Positions 1 through 11,337 of a stretch of 64,000 bases of DNA are shown piece by piece. Positions within the stretch are counted from its first letter, which is position 1. Each line of letters opens with the position of its first letter. Position numbers and translations under genes: made by a program. Below the pieces are notes generated by a model, which searched no databases, was not told the DNA's origin, and saw only the letters and a list, made by a program, of their open reading frames with translations. Source of the stretch: Caenorhabditis remanei (lineage: Eukaryota; Nematoda; Chromadorea; Rhabditida; Rhabditidae); the NCBI RefSeq assembly GCF_010183535.1, contig NC_071332.1, forward strand, positions 18,600,001 to 18,664,000, in the 5' to 3' direction.

Positions 1-617
1 AACCTTTTGAAATTGTTCGAGGTTTTCAAGCTGGTTTTGAAACATTTCAACATTTGAGATCAATTTTGAGAGCATTTCAAACATTTTGTGAACGAAAACT
101 TCGTTACAGTCACGCGAGATAAATATTTGTTCGATGTTTGGAAGTGTCGCAAGAATCGGAAGTGCATCGAATGATTCTGTTCCGCAGAACTTCAATTCTT
201 GGATTGATGCACAGTTGGTAACATTCATAATCCGTTGAATGCATTCAGCCCTCGAAAGCCCTAAATTGCGCCATTTAACTATCTTGTTGTCGACCGAAAC
301 TCGTATAAAATCCGAAAGATTTTCAGGGATGAGATGTAAAAATAGCTGTAGTCTTTTGTCATCTCCCAGGACTATGTCAAAAACGAGAAAGTGATTGACA
401 GCCATTATATCGATAGAAGTTACTGATAGACCACGAGTTTTTGACATGAATCTTGCTCGATTAGAGAGGAAAGAGAACGCGATTCTGAAAAAAAAGTTTT
501 TTAGTAAACGCGAAAATTACGTTGAAAACGAACTTACACATCAATAGGCTCCATTTGTTGAAAAACAGGAATCAGTGAAAGGCTTGGAAGGCGTAAGAGA
601 GGGAACGGAGTCGTCAT
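1..617 (-). CDS. F-box/FBA_2 protein, 3' end cut by window edge
   Basis: Partial gene on the minus strand. Exon 1 (538-617) starts at the ATG at 617 and encodes the first 26 residues of an F-box (MTTPFPLLRLP...). A 53-bp intron with GTAAGTT donor and CAG acceptor follows, then exon 2 from 484 to beyond base 1. Exon 1 is 80 bp, as in almost all F-box paralogs here. The reading frame carries the conserved CNEVFVHK-like segment found in the copies at 7532 and 10293, so it belongs to that subfamily. The expected role is an SCF ubiquitin-ligase adaptor: the F-box binds a SKP1-related protein and the C-terminal FBA_2 region selects the target. The C-terminal half lies outside the window, so integrity cannot be judged. 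Confidence 0.8.
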
Positions 618-677
618 CTCGGTAGGGGAGAGAGGGTATAAATAAGTGAAGAATCCATGAATGATGGTGTCGGGGGA

Positions 678-701
678 GACCGCATCGCACGACCGCTACG
701 C
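678..701 (-). promoter_or_regulatory. F-box upstream element (double GCGTCGCGGTC site)
   Basis: Degenerate copy of the 24-bp element shared by the F-box genes, read on the minus strand, about 60 bp upstream of the ATG at 617. Confidence 0.55.
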
Positions 702-1091
702 GAATTGCCTGCTGGGAAGAAAACCATCTATAGGGAGACCACCTGCACATCTAATTATCTTTGTGAGAAGGTGAAACCCGCATGTTTGCTGGCTCGAAAA
801 TAGACAACCTGAAGATCTCTAGACCACTCCCATTTCAGAAAACTCAAAAATTAATTTAAAGTGTTTGCTGCACGGTTAAAGTCCATTGTTTAGTAGAATT
901 CGTCTGTCCGAAAAATGATTCTTAAAATGAATAGTATGAGAATTCGCCAGAGTCCTTATAATATGCAAAAATTCAGATTCAAGAAACTTCATTTTATCGA
1001 AAAAAAAGTTTTAAAAAGATAATTAAGAGAAACACAATTCGAAAGCAATGATGTCTTTAAGAATAACAAATTCACAATAAAGGAAACGAAA
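702..1091. other. Intergenic spacer
   Basis: AT-rich spacer between two minus-strand F-box genes. It must hold the 3' UTR of the gene at 1092. I recognise nothing else in it. Confidence 0.5.
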
Positions 1092-2122
1092 TCACGGCCA
1101 AACATAGAAATCGGTGTACATCGTGTTCATCTTGTTTTCAAATGTGATTGTGGCTTTCCTTCCATCTGCTCTTTCGATATCATATCCACCAGAAAACGTT
1201 TTTAAATGAGTGTCTAGCTGTTTTGAATAACGAAACGTTCTTTCTTGGTTTCTTGGAAAAGGAACAGCGTTCAGTATTTCCGGAAGGCACGTTTCATCGA
1301 AAACTTCAAATATGCAAAATTCCAGATGTTCTAGTCGAGAGTTGTGTTTACTGTGAAACCAATTTGTAAGAAATTGGTTCAAATCTCTAAGACTCAACAT
1401 GACTCCTAACAATTCCACTTTGAGAGCGTTTGTGACTAGAAGGTCGACAAAAGTGAATCTCGAGAACTGGCAAATGCAAATAAACAAGTAGTTCAAATTA
1501 GTCTTCAGAAATATTTTAAACTCTTCTCTGTTCTTATATGGAATTTTGTACAATTGAATCTCCGTGGCAACTGTCGAGAAGATTTCGAGAGCTTTCTTTG
1601 CAAAACTGTCATCACAGCTCTCCTTGATATATAAACTTGGAAGTGTAGTCAAAGTAGCAAGAGTGTTGCATACATCAAACTGTGGAGCTCCGTCGACACT
1701 AATTTCTGTCGGCGATTCACAATTTGTTACGTAAAGAATACGCTTCAACCATTGTGATGCTGTTAATCTGGTTTTGTGAGTAAATGTTCTGTTTCGAATC
1801 ATGACATCAGCCAAATCCGGTACGTTCTCTGTATAGAAAAAAAGGCTCAATCCCATTTCGTTCCATCTTTCAAAACGAATACTCATATTAAGGTGACCGC
1901 TTGTTACTTCCAGATACAAGTAACAAGGAGATATTTTGCGAAGGATTTTTGAGAGGTTATTGGCTCTTTTAGAGAGAAGTGAGAATGAGATTCTGGAATG
2001 ATTGAATATGTGGGATAGAAAATGAGAAAGAGGAAAACTTACACTTCAACTTGTTCCATGTGCTTGAAAACTGAAATCAATACAAGTCTTGGAAGACGTA
2101 AGAGAGGGAACGGAGTCGTCAT
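1092..2122 (-). CDS. F-box/FBA_2 protein, 326 aa
   Basis: Two exons (2043-2122 and 1092-1992) join in frame to 326 codons plus a TGA. Residues 3-45 are the F-box (PFPLLRLPRLVL, then SFSLLSKRANNLSK). The C-terminal third has the FBA_2 pattern: a LVTNALKVEL strand, a segment around NQFLTNWFHSK, then a DIERADGRKATITF motif and the family terminus FYVWP. The NWFHSK segment replaces the usual FKLWxxxKxNPRLE, so this is a divergent member. The start is fixed by the 80-bp first exon common to the array. Expected role: nuclear or cytosolic SCF adaptor. The substrate is unknown. Confidence 0.85.
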
Positions 2123-2186
2123 CCTCGTAAAAAAGAAAGGGTACAAATGCGATGAAGAATCAATGACTGGTCGGGAATGTGGGGGA

Positions 2187-2210
2187 GACCGCACCGCACG
2201 ACCGCGACGC
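2187..2210 (-). promoter_or_regulatory. F-box upstream element
   Basis: On the minus strand this reads as two GCGTCGCGGTC-like sites 13 bp apart, 64 bp upstream of the ATG at 2122. It is followed upstream by the shared TCTTCTCAGAGCACA-type sequence. Confidence 0.65.
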
Positions 2211-2796
2211 GGGTGAAATGTGCTCTGAGAAGACAAACAAGTAGAAGAAGACAATTGTCTGACAGGGATAAACATAGTTATGCATTCTGTCAGTAAATTT
2301 TCGGACTGTAAGATGGCAACATCGATGAGCACCAACAAACATCAATTTTTAAGTGTGATTGAATGACTCTGTGTATTTTTTAGAGAATTTCTGTATTTGT
2401 GTTGTATAAAAACTACGCCGAAATGCGTTCTCACTGATAACTAGAAAACATAGTGTCTTGACGTGTTTTCAGTGCTACTGCTTTTGTGCGGGGGCAGTTG
2501 AATGTCAGCGCCTGTGTCAAACAATTTTTTAAAGAAAATTGGTTTTTTTGAAGCCGGGTCTTGCCGTGCAACTTTGACGACGGTTACTTACCCCTTAGTC
2601 AGTTCTTATCAGAGCGTTTCTTACTAGGGGTAGCACTGATGGAAATTTGTCTGGATTAACTAAATTCTGCAGACAAAGACAGTGAAGGAGAGGATAGAGC
2701 GGTGGCAAGTGGAAATATAAATTTTATTATTAAAGAAATGTCTCATAGAAAAAAGGACCTGGGAAATATTAGAAATGATCAAATTGCACAAAAAAT
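2211..2796. other. Intergenic spacer
   Basis: Spacer between minus-strand F-box genes. I see no coding signal. The bases just below 2797 act as the 3' flank of the next gene. Confidence 0.45.
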
Positions 2797-3853
2797 TCAC
2801 ATCCAAACATAAAAGTCTAAAATTGTTGTTCCAGGCATCGCTTTAATTTCCAAAGTTGCTCGTGTCCCATCCGATCTCATTACATCCAACCCTCCAGTCA
2901 CAACTTTTTCTCGGCACCGAGAATTAGTATGGTCCGAGACTCGAAATGTTCTCGTTGTAGTTTGAGGCATCTCGATAGCATTGAGTCCCTTCAGGAGGAC
3001 ATCTGGACTCACCTCTTCCATAGTCATGAATTTTAGATGTTCCAACCGGGGATTAGACTTTTTTCTCATCCACAGCTTGAAAAAACGGTTGAGAGTTTTC
3101 ACACTAATCATGACATCATAAAGATGTAGATGTACAGCATTGGAAATGAGAAGGTCATCTAAAGATAGTCGAACACGGGTTGGGTCCCTAAGATTCATAG
3201 CATAGATTGTGATGCTATTCATGTTCAACATAAGAACTTTTTGAAATTGTTCAAGGTTTCTGAACCAGTCTTGACACATATCAATATTCGAGGTCACTTT
3301 CGAGAGCATTTCCAACATTTTGTGAACAAAAACTTCGTTACAGTCACGCGAGATATAGATTTGTTCGATATGTGGTAGTCTCGCTAGAATAGGAAGTTCA
3401 TCAAATGAATCTGTTCCGTAGAATTTCAATTCTTGAATTGATTCACAATTGGTTACATCCAGAATCCGATGAACGCATTCAGTCGTCGAAAGCCCCAAAG
3501 TGCGCCATATAACTGTCTTGTTGTCAACAGAAACTACCACAAATTCCTTATAATTCTCAGGTATGAGACATAAAAGTATTTGTAGTTTTTTGTCATCACT
3601 TAGGACTATGTCAAGATTGAGAGAGTGATTGATAGCCGCTATATTGATAGAAGTAACTGATAGACCACAAGAAGTTTTTGATAAAATTCTCGCTTGGTTA
3701 GAGAGGAGAGATAAAGCGATTCTGAAAAAAAAGTTAGTTGGTAAATGAGATTATAGATTTAAAACCAACTTACACATCAATAAGTTCCATTTGTTGGAAA
3801 ACATGAATCAGTGCTAGCCTTGGAAGGCGTAAGAGAGGGAACGAAGTCGTCAT
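2797..3853 (-). CDS. F-box/FBA_2 protein, 334 aa
   Basis: Exons 3774-3853 and 2797-3721, open throughout. F-box at residues 3-45. The middle carries the subfamily signature ISRDCNEVFVHKMLEMLSK. The FBA_2 core reads LSLDDLLISNAVHLHL, then NRFFKLWMRKKSNPRLEHL, and the protein ends in FYVWM. It is closely related to the plus-strand genes at 7532 and 10293 and forms the outer arm of a mirror-image duplication with the former. Coding of the segment before the internal GTG at 3540 was checked by reading exon 2 from the acceptor; no stop is present. Confidence 0.88.
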
Positions 3854-3915
3854 CTCAGTGGGGGAGAGAGGGTATGAATGAGATGAGGAATCAATGTCTG
3901 ATGGTGTTGGGGGGA

Positions 3916-3939
3916 GACCGCACCGCACGACCGCGACGC
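3916..3939 (-). promoter_or_regulatory. F-box upstream element
   Basis: Minus-strand copy of the 24-bp double site, 62 bp upstream of the ATG at 3853. A second decayed copy lies at 4046-4069, where the upstream region has been duplicated. Confidence 0.6.
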
Positions 3940-4045
3940 CGCTGAAGTGGGCTCTGGGAAGACAAACATCTTCATGGAGACAATGTAGGGGTGCGAGATA
4001 CCTGCACAGATGACTATGGAATCGATGTCTGGTGGAATCGGAGGA

Positions 4046-4069
4046 GACCGCATAGCTCGACCGCAACGA
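4046..4069 (-). promoter_or_regulatory. Decayed second copy of F-box upstream element
   Basis: It reads gaccgcatagctcgaccgca in the plus direction, matching the element with several substitutions. No first exon of its own lies between it and the next copy, so it appears to be a leftover of a local duplication. Confidence 0.4.
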
Positions 4070-4430
4070 GAGTGAAGAGCGGTGTTTGCAAACTTTCGAA
4101 AACTCTTAGAGAAAAGATCATGAAATTTGCGAAAATTTGTTTTTTGCTGAAGAAAAGGCTATTTTCTGTCCCTTCAGATCATTTTTAGTTTGATTTCTGC
4201 TATATGTACTCTCCCTAAACTACACAGTTCTGGAATGACAAAAGTCGAAGGAAAATTCCTTATCCGGAAATCGGAAACGGAGTTCTGGCTTGAACTGTGC
4301 ACATTTTACCAACATTTGGTGGAAACTATTGGTCGATGTCTTTATTCAGTAAAAAATAGCGTCAAATTTGAGATTAATTAAGATTTTTGCATAACAGACG
4401 TAGAATACCAGGTTGATCACTGCAAATAGA
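4070..4430. other. Intergenic spacer, mirrored by 7173-7445
   Basis: The part around 4340-4430 is the 3' flank of the minus-strand gene below. It resembles, in inverted orientation, the 3' flank of the plus-strand gene ending at 7172 (both contain a GACGCTATTTTTT-like stretch). The part around 4190-4340 (ACCAACATTTGGTGGAAACT) resembles 11,700-11,825. Confidence 0.45.
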
Positions 4431-5450
4431 TTACGACCAAACATAAAAGTAAACAAAATTGAGTCCAAGTTGGATAGTTCCAATCTTTCCATCGATTCTC
4501 TTGATATCAAATCCCGCGATTTTGTCGAAACCAATATTACTGCATCTGGATGGACTCCCATTAAGGACTTTAACCGCATCCAGTCCACTGAGTATAGCGT
4601 CTTCAAAGACTTCTTCGTATAGCAGAACTGTCAGATATTCCAGTCGTGGATTACACTTGTTTTCCTTCCACATCTTGAAAAATTCGTTTAGTTCTTTTTG
4701 AGTTAACGTCAGACCTCTCAAGAAGAGTTTTACGGCATTTGAGGTGATAAGGTCACTCAGATTTAAGGAAAAAGGAGAACCACGAACATGGATCTCCATA
4801 GAATCAATTTCTTGACTCAAGATTTTCCGGAGCTCTTTGGGATCTTTGAATGAGTCTTTTGAAATGTAGAACGAAATGTTTGAAGTGATTGGCAGAAGAG
4901 TTTCCACAACTTGCTTTGTAAAACTATCGGTACTGACTGGGTAGAGAATCAGCTTACCAATTCTTCGACGATGTTCAGAAAATATCAAGAAGAAATCATC
5001 AAACTCCGGTGGTTTATGGAGCATCACAGTCTCGAATTTTTCACAGTTAGACACATCGAACATCCGTTTAGTCCATTCAACCACTGTAAATCCAATGTTG
5101 GTCCAAGCAGTTGCAGTTGCTTCGCTCTTAAGTGTCACTGAATCCTTTTCCTTCCGATAGCATAATCTGACTGTTGGATGTCTCATAAAATAAAGAATGA
5201 TCTCCATAGACGAAGCATGTTGATTCAGTACGAAATATTTGGGAGAAATCAATTTGAGACACTTTGCAACACTTCTTGCTCGTTTGGAGAGGTGACAGAA
5301 TGCGAGTCTGGAATTTTTCACTGGGTGAAAATGGATCGGAAAAAAGAAAAAAACTCACATTTCGTGCATTGAATAACGCTGCCCCATGTGTTGAAAAACA
5401 AGTATCAATGCAAGTCTTGGAAGGTGTAGGAGAGGGAACGGAGTCGTCAT
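4431..5450 (-). CDS. F-box/FBA_2 protein, 322 aa
   Basis: Exons 5359-5450 and 4431-5307. Exon 1 is 92 bp rather than the usual 77-80 because of a few extra codons before the donor. F-box: MTTPFPLLHLPRLAL, continuing after the intron as FCHLSKRARSVAKCL. FBA_2 core: LSDLITSNAVKLFLRG, then NEFFKMWKENKCNPRLEYL; the terminus is FYVWS. It is most like the plus-strand gene at 6172, with which it forms the inner arms of an inverted duplication. Its own upstream element is badly decayed, so expression may be altered. Confidence 0.85.
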
Positions 5451-5504
5451 CCTGGTAGAGGAGAGAGGGTACAAATGAGATGAAGAATCAATGTATGGTC
5501 GGGA

Positions 5505-5538
5505 GACTTTGTGGACGCAACGCGGGACCAAGACGCAG
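5505..5538 (-). promoter_or_regulatory. Decayed F-box upstream element
   Basis: At the position expected for the element, only fragments of the GCGTC and CGCGG pieces remain. The flanking TTTGTTTTCCCAAAGCACAC-type sequence is retained. Confidence 0.35.
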
Positions 5539-6106
5539 CAGAAGTGTGCTTTGGGAAAACAAACAAGTGGAAGAAGACAACCGTCTGCATAGCAACTGAT
5601 ATGCATGTAGCAGTGCAGTGTGGAAGTAAAAATTTTCGGAAAAGAAAGTCGGAAGTTAATTTTGAAAATGAAAAATTTGAGGATAATATTTTTAGTCATC
5701 ACTGAAAACGAATTTTGGCGAAAATTTCCGTCGAAAATTAAAAAAAATTTCTAAACTATTTACACGGAAGTCGGAAGTAACTTTTCAACACGGAAAAAAA
5801 TTTTCAACACTGAAAAAAATGGCCGAAAAATCGGAATCTGTATCAATATAATTGGATCCAAATTTGATAGTCGAAAAGGCGTTTGGGTTACTGTATCTTT
5901 CATTGTGTGCATACACCGAGTCTGCAAACACCTAACACCGAATTTTACAAAATTCAGCTCAAAAATAGGTTACTGGGACAAAAAATTACCCCCCAGTAGA
6001 AATGCCAATCATCGGCGGCCGAACTTACTAAGAGAACGTTATTTCTCGGTCATTGTTCTCGGTCCTCCCCATGGAATGTTTGATTTCCCTAGAGCATACT
6101 TCAGCC
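5539..6106. other. Centre of the inverted F-box duplication
   Basis: Spacer between divergent F-box genes. No coding signal. The stretch around 5700-5830 is AT-rich with repeated ATTTTCAACAC-type words. Confidence 0.4.
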
Positions 6107-6130
6107 GCGTCGCGGTCAAGCGATGCGGTC
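6107..6130 (+). promoter_or_regulatory. F-box upstream element
   Basis: GCGTCGCGGTC followed 13 bp later by GCGATGCGGTC, 41 bp upstream of the ATG at 6172; the shortest spacing seen here. Confidence 0.6.
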
Positions 6131-6171
6131 TGTCATTCCTTCAAAATTGATTCTTTTCCTATCCCATTAAG

Positions 6172-7172
6172 ATGACTCCGTTCCCTCTCTTACGGCTACC
6201 AAGACTCGCACAGATTTCTGTTTTTCAATACATGCAAGACATTGAAATGTGAGTACATACTTATTGTAACACTTTTTATCTTAAACAAAACAAAATTCCA
6301 GACTTGCATTCTGTCACGTCTCCAAACGAACCAGGAGTGTTGCAAAGTGTCTCAAATTGATTTCTCCCAAATATTTCGTACTGAAGCAACATGCTTCGTC
6401 TATGGAGATCATTCTTTATTTTATGAGGCATCCAACAGTCAGATTATGCTATCGGAAGGAAAATAATTCAGTGACTCTTCATACCGGAAAAACTACTTGG
6501 ACCAATATTGGTTTTTTAGTGGTTGAATGGACTAAACGGATGTTCGATGTGTCAAACTGTGATAAATTCGAGACTGTGATGCTCCATAAACCACCGGAAT
6601 TAGACGATTTCTTCTCGATATTCTCAGATCACGCGAGAATTGAAAATCTGATTCTTTTGTCAGGTTTTATCAATAGTTCTGTCAATCAAGTTGTAGAAAC
6701 TCTTCTGCCAATCACTTCAAGCATTGAGTTCTTCTTTTCAAAAGACTCATTCAAAGCATCCGAAGATCTCCGGAAAATTTTGATTCAAGAAGTTGATTCT
6801 ATGGAGATTCATATCCGTGGTCATCCCTCTTATTTTAATCTGAGTGATCTTCTCACCTCAAATGCCGTAAAACTGGTATTGAGAGGCGTGACATTGACTC
6901 CCAAGGAGTTAAACGAGTTTTTCAAGATGTGGAAAGAAAACAAGTGTAATCCGCGACTGGAATATCTGACAGTTCTGCTATACGACGTAAACTTCGAAGA
7001 CGTTGTACTCAGTGGACTGGATTCGGTTAGAGTCCCTGAAGGGAGTCTCCTCAGATACAGTAATAGTGGGTATTCTGACAATATCGGGGGATTTGATATC
7101 AAGAGAATTGATGGAAAGATTGGGACTATCAAATTTGGACTCAATTTTGTTAACTTTTACGTTTGGTCGTAG
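6172..7172 (+). CDS. F-box/FBA_2 protein, 315 aa
   Basis: Exons 6172-6248 and 6302-7172. Exon 1 is 77 bp because one ACG codon of the usual MTT start is missing, giving MTPFPLLRLP. The F-box continues as FCHVSKRTRSVAKCLKLIS. FBA_2 core: LSDLLTSNAVKLVLRG, then NEFFKMWKENKCNPRLEYL; the terminus is FYVWS. An AATAAA lies about 60 bp after the stop. It is the mirror partner of the gene at 4431-5450. Confidence 0.88.
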
Positions 7173-7445
7173 TCTATTTGCACATATGTATATTCTATGT
7201 TGTGTTTTTAACTCTTTTGACGCTATTTTTTCTAGAATAAAGTTTGCTGATCACTTTTTTGAAATAGGTCGGACTGGTCTAATAATTTGACTCGCACATT
7301 AACTATTCCGAACATATAATTGCATCGAGAGAACTTTCCGATCGCCGTGCGAAAATATGAGAAATTGTCTAAAATTATCTCTGCCATTGTTATGCAAACT
7401 GTTGTCTTCTTCTACTTGTTTATTTTCCCAAAGCACACTTTTGCC

Positions 7446-7469
7446 GCGTCGCGGTCGTGCGATGCGGTC
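7446..7469 (+). promoter_or_regulatory. F-box upstream element
   Basis: GCGTCGCGGTC and GCGATGCGGTC with 13-bp phasing, 62 bp upstream of the ATG at 7532. The shared CCCAAAGCACACTTTTGCC sequence precedes it. Confidence 0.65.
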
Positions 7470-7531
7470 TCCACCCAGTACCACCAGTCATTGATTCTTC
7501 ATTCATTTGTCCCCTTTCTCCCCCTACCAAG

Positions 7532-8575
7532 ATGACGACTCCGTTTCCTCTCTTACGCCTTCCAAGGCTTGCACTGAATTCAGTTTTTCAACAAATGGAA
7601 CCTAATGATCTGTAAGTTAGTTTTCAATATAATATTCGCATTTAACTAATTTTTTTCAGAATCGCGTTCTCTCTCCTCTCTGATCAAGCAAAACTCTTGT
7701 CAAAAACTCGTGGTCTATCAGTAACTTCTATCAATGTTGTGGCTGAAAATCACTCTCTAAATATGAACATAGTCCAGAGGGATGGTAAAAAACTACTTTT
7801 CTCTCTTATGTCTAAAAATTATACGGAATTTGTATTTGTATTGGTCGACGGAAAGGCAGTTGTATGGCGCATTTTAGGGCTTTCGACGACTGAATTGATT
7901 CACAGAATTCTGGATGTTACCAATTGTGAATTAATCCCAGAAGTGCAGTTCTGGGAAACAGAATCATTCGATGCACTTCCGATTCTTGCGACACTTCCAC
8001 ATATCGAACAAATCTATATCTCGCGTGACTGTAACGAAGTTTTTGTTCACAAAATGTTGGAAATGCTCTCGAAAGTGACCTCTAATATTGATATGTATCA
8101 AGACAGGTTCGCAAACCTTGAACAATTTCAAAAAGTTCTCATGCTGAACATGAATAGCATCACAATCAATGTGATGACTGCCCGGGACCCAACCCGTTTT
8201 CGACTATCTCTAGATGCCCTTCTTATTTCCAATGCTGTACATCTACATCTCTTTGAAGTCATGATAAGTGTGAAAAATCTCAACCGTTTTTTTAAGCTGT
8301 GGATAAGGAACAAGTCGAATCCCCGACTGGAACATTTCATACTCATTACTTCGGAAGAGGTGAGTCGAGATGTCCTCCTGAAGGGACTCAATGCTATCGA
8401 GATGCCTCAAAGTACAACGAGAACATTCCGAGTCACGGACCATGCTAATTCTCGGTGCCGAGAAAAAGTTGTGACTGGAGGGTTGGATGTAATGAGATCG
8501 GATGGGACACGAGCAACTTTGGAAATTAAAGCGATGCCTGGAATAAGTGTTGTTGAGTTTTATGTTTGGATGTGA
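7532..8575 (+). CDS. F-box/FBA_2 protein, 331 aa
   Basis: Exons 7532-7611 and 7660-8575. F-box at residues 3-45. Residues about 185-255 form the FBA_2 core (LSLDALLISNAVHLHL, then NRFFKLWIRNKSNPRLEHF); the terminus is FYVWM. It carries the subfamily signature ISRDCNEVFVHKMLEMLSK. It is the tandem sister of the gene at 10,293, from which it differs by scattered substitutions, and the mirror partner of the gene at 2797. Expected SCF adaptor; target unknown. Confidence 0.9.
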
Positions 8576-9937
8576 ACGTTTTGTGAATTTTGATAAATTC
8601 TATTTCTTTCTCATGTTCTCTTTTTTCTATAACATTTCTTTAATAATAAAATTCTCAAATCCTTCGACTCCCGGCTTCTTGGTTTTTTTTCATTTCCGAC
8701 TTTCAGTGATGACTAGAACCATTTTTTCTCAAATTTGTCATTTCGTAGAAATAACCGTGGGAAATTTATCTCAGACGTTTTGCAACTAGAACACTTCTGA
8801 CTATTTTCAATAAAACGTGGTATCAAAACTTTTATTCTTATCTAATCGGTGTGTTTTAACTAGAGACCGCAACATTTTTTTCAAACTCAATTTTCCATTA
8901 AAATTTTCCTCCCGTCCTGTTCTTCAGGTACATCGAAGTACATTCCCAAAATTTTTCCCGAAAATATTCACATTCTCCGAAGTTACAGGACCTTTTAGTC
9001 AGCCATGTTTATACTGAATTCTCTTGGAGAATTCTTTTGTTTTCCTGACCACGCAAAAAAATATTTTCTGTTTTCACGTTCAATCCGTCAAATTTTTGTA
9101 AAATTTGGGAAAGTTCGAACCAGAAACTGTTTGATTAAAAACCCGGCGTGTTATCCACTGAACTAAATGATCACAGAAGTGACGCTGATAATAGGAAAGT
9201 ATATTATTGACGTGATTTTTTAAAATTCAAGAGAATTTTTTGAAGGATTTTCAGCATATTTCGAGATAAAACATCAAATATCTAAAATTCGACAGCACAA
9301 AATTGTTTGTCTCCAAGTGGATCTAGATCGAAATTTTGCGTAGAATCTGAATCCGTCAAGAAATGATGCGTGTTTGACCTCCTTTAACCTAAACTGTCGG
9401 GAAAACTGATTTTCTTTCTGACTCTGTTGTCTTCCGACACAGAGGAAACTGCATTTTACGTATCAATGAGCTTCCAAATTTTGGCCCCAGGTATCTGAAG
9501 AGATGTTCAAAAAGAATATGTCAGAAAATAGATATGTTATCACAGAAAGTTTTTTGATGTGATGCCTCGCAGTTCAGATGGCTCCCAAAAAAATTCGACA
9601 GCACGAAAATCGAATTTTCTTTCAAAACCTATTAGAGTATGTCCAGAACTATTAGAAACTGTCAAAAAATGATGCGTGTTCGACCTAGAACAAATTAAAC
9701 GTGACATTTTTCTGAAAAAAGCAAAAAGCTTTTTCACTTTTCTGAGAAAACTAAACATTTGGGTGAAAGGAAAGTGTGCTCATCGAATTCTACGTACTCG
9801 ATTACATAGGGGTCAAAAGTTTTCATTTTGTTTTATCGTGCTGGACTCTCAGGGCAGACCATCAAACATTCTGATAACCTCCCCATGACGTCCAAAGAGA
9901 AGAAAATGAAAAACTCCGCCCACGTTCATTGCGGTCC
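8576..9937. other. Gene-free spacer with a short internal repeat
   Basis: No exon is recognisable. Two related stretches, about 9280-9380 and 9585-9690, share words such as AAATTCGACAGCAC and ATGATGCGTGTT(T/C)GACCT in the same order, so they look like a local duplication or two fragments of one repeat. A tRNA-like relic lies at about 9105-9175. Confidence 0.4.
9105..9175 (-). pseudogene. tRNA-like relic (possible Lys-UUU pseudogene)
   Basis: On the minus strand an A-box-like TTTAGTTCAGTGGATAAC is followed by TTTTTAATC at the anticodon-loop position and a GGTTCGAAC B-box. The anticodon and T stems do not pair well, so a working tRNA is unlikely. It could also be a tRNA-derived SINE fragment. 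Confidence 0.25.
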
Positions 9938-10200
9938 CTACTTTTGACGCTATTTTTTACAGAATAAAGTTTGGTAATCACTTTTTTTTAAATCGGTCGG
10001 ACTGGTCTAATAATTTGACTCGCCCATTTACTATTCCGAACATATAATTGCATCGAGGGAGCTTCCCGATCGCCGTATGAAAATATGAGAAATTGTATAA
10101 AATCAATTTTTAGATTCTCTGCTCTTTCTGCCAATCATCTCTATCGATGCAGACGGTTACCTTCTTCTACTTGTTTGTCTTCCCAGAGCACACTTCATCC
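9938..10200. repeat. Duplicated F-box 3'/5' flank
   Basis: Matches about 7205-7445, including the AGAATAAAGTTTG polyadenylation region of an F-box gene and GGTCGGACTGGTCTAATAAT. It shows that the gene at 10,293 arose by tandem duplication of a unit that included the downstream end of its neighbour. Confidence 0.65.
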
Positions 10201-10224
10201 GCATCGCGGTCGCGCGTTGCGGTC
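10201..10224 (+). promoter_or_regulatory. F-box upstream element
   Basis: GCATCGCGGTC and GCGTTGCGGTC with 13-bp phasing, 68 bp upstream of the ATG at 10,293. Confidence 0.6.
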
Positions 10225-10292
10225 ACCCCCTCCCCCCGATCTCCTCAAATATTGATTCCTCCTCTCATTTGTACTCTCTCTCCCCTACCGAA

Positions 10293-11337
10293 ATGACGAC
10301 TCCGTTTCCTCTCTTACGTCTTCCAAAACTTGAACTGATTCCTGTTCTCCAACAAATGGAACCAATTGATATGTAAGTTAGTTTTCAATCTAATATTTGC
10401 ATTTAACTAAATTTTTTCCAGAATCGCGTTCTCTCTCCTCTCCAATCGAGCAAGACTCTTGACGAAAACCGCTGATCTATCAGTAACTTCTATCAATGTT
10501 GTGGCTGAAAATCACAACCTTAATATTGATATAGTCCAGAGGGATGGTAAAAAACTACTTTTCTCTCTTATGTCTAAAAATTATACGGAATTTGTATTTG
10601 TATTGGTCGACGGAAAGGCAGTTGTATGGCGCATTTTGGGGCTTTCGACGGCTGAATTGATTCACAGAATTCTGGATGTAACCAATTGTGAATCAATACA
10701 AGAAGTGCAGTTCTGGGAAACAGAATCATTCGATGCACTTCCGATTCTTGCGACACTTCCACATATCGAACAAATCTATATCTCGCGTGACTGTAACGAA
10801 GTTTTTGTTCACAAAATGTTGGAAATGCTCTCGAAAAAGACCTTAAACATTGATATATGGCAAGACTGGTTTGAAAACCTTGAACAATTTCAAAAAGTTC
10901 TCATGCTGAACATGAATAGCATCACAATCAATGTTATGAATATTAGGGACCCAACCCGTTTGCGACTATCTCTAGATGACCTTCTCATTTGCAATGCTGT
11001 GCATCTAGATCTCTTTGGTGTCATGATCAGTGTGAAAACTCTCAACCGTTTTTTCAAATTGTGGATAAGAAACAAGTCCAATCCCCGACTGGAACATTTC
11101 ATGCTCATTACTTCGGAAGAGGTGAGTCCAGATGTCCTCATGAAGGGACTCAATGCTATCGAGATGCCTCAAAGTACAACGAGAACATTCCGAGCCTCGG
11201 ACTATCCAAATTCTCGATGCCAAGAAAAGGTTGTGACTGGAGGGATGGATGTGATGCGATTGGATGGGACACGAGCAACTGTGACAATTGAAGCGATGCC
11301 TAGAATAAGTGTTGTTGAGTTTTATGTTTGGATGTGA
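10293..11337 (+). CDS. F-box/FBA_2 protein, 331 aa
   Basis: Exons 10293-10372 and 10422-11337, the same structure and length as the gene at 7532. F-box: PFPLLRLPKLEL, then FSLLSNRARLL. FBA_2 core: LSLDDLLICNAVHLDLFG and NRFFKLWIRNKSNPRLEHF; the terminus is FYVWM. Differences from its sister cluster around MLSKKTLNIDIW and in the last 50 residues. An AATAATAAA lies about 65 bp after the stop. Confidence 0.9.
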
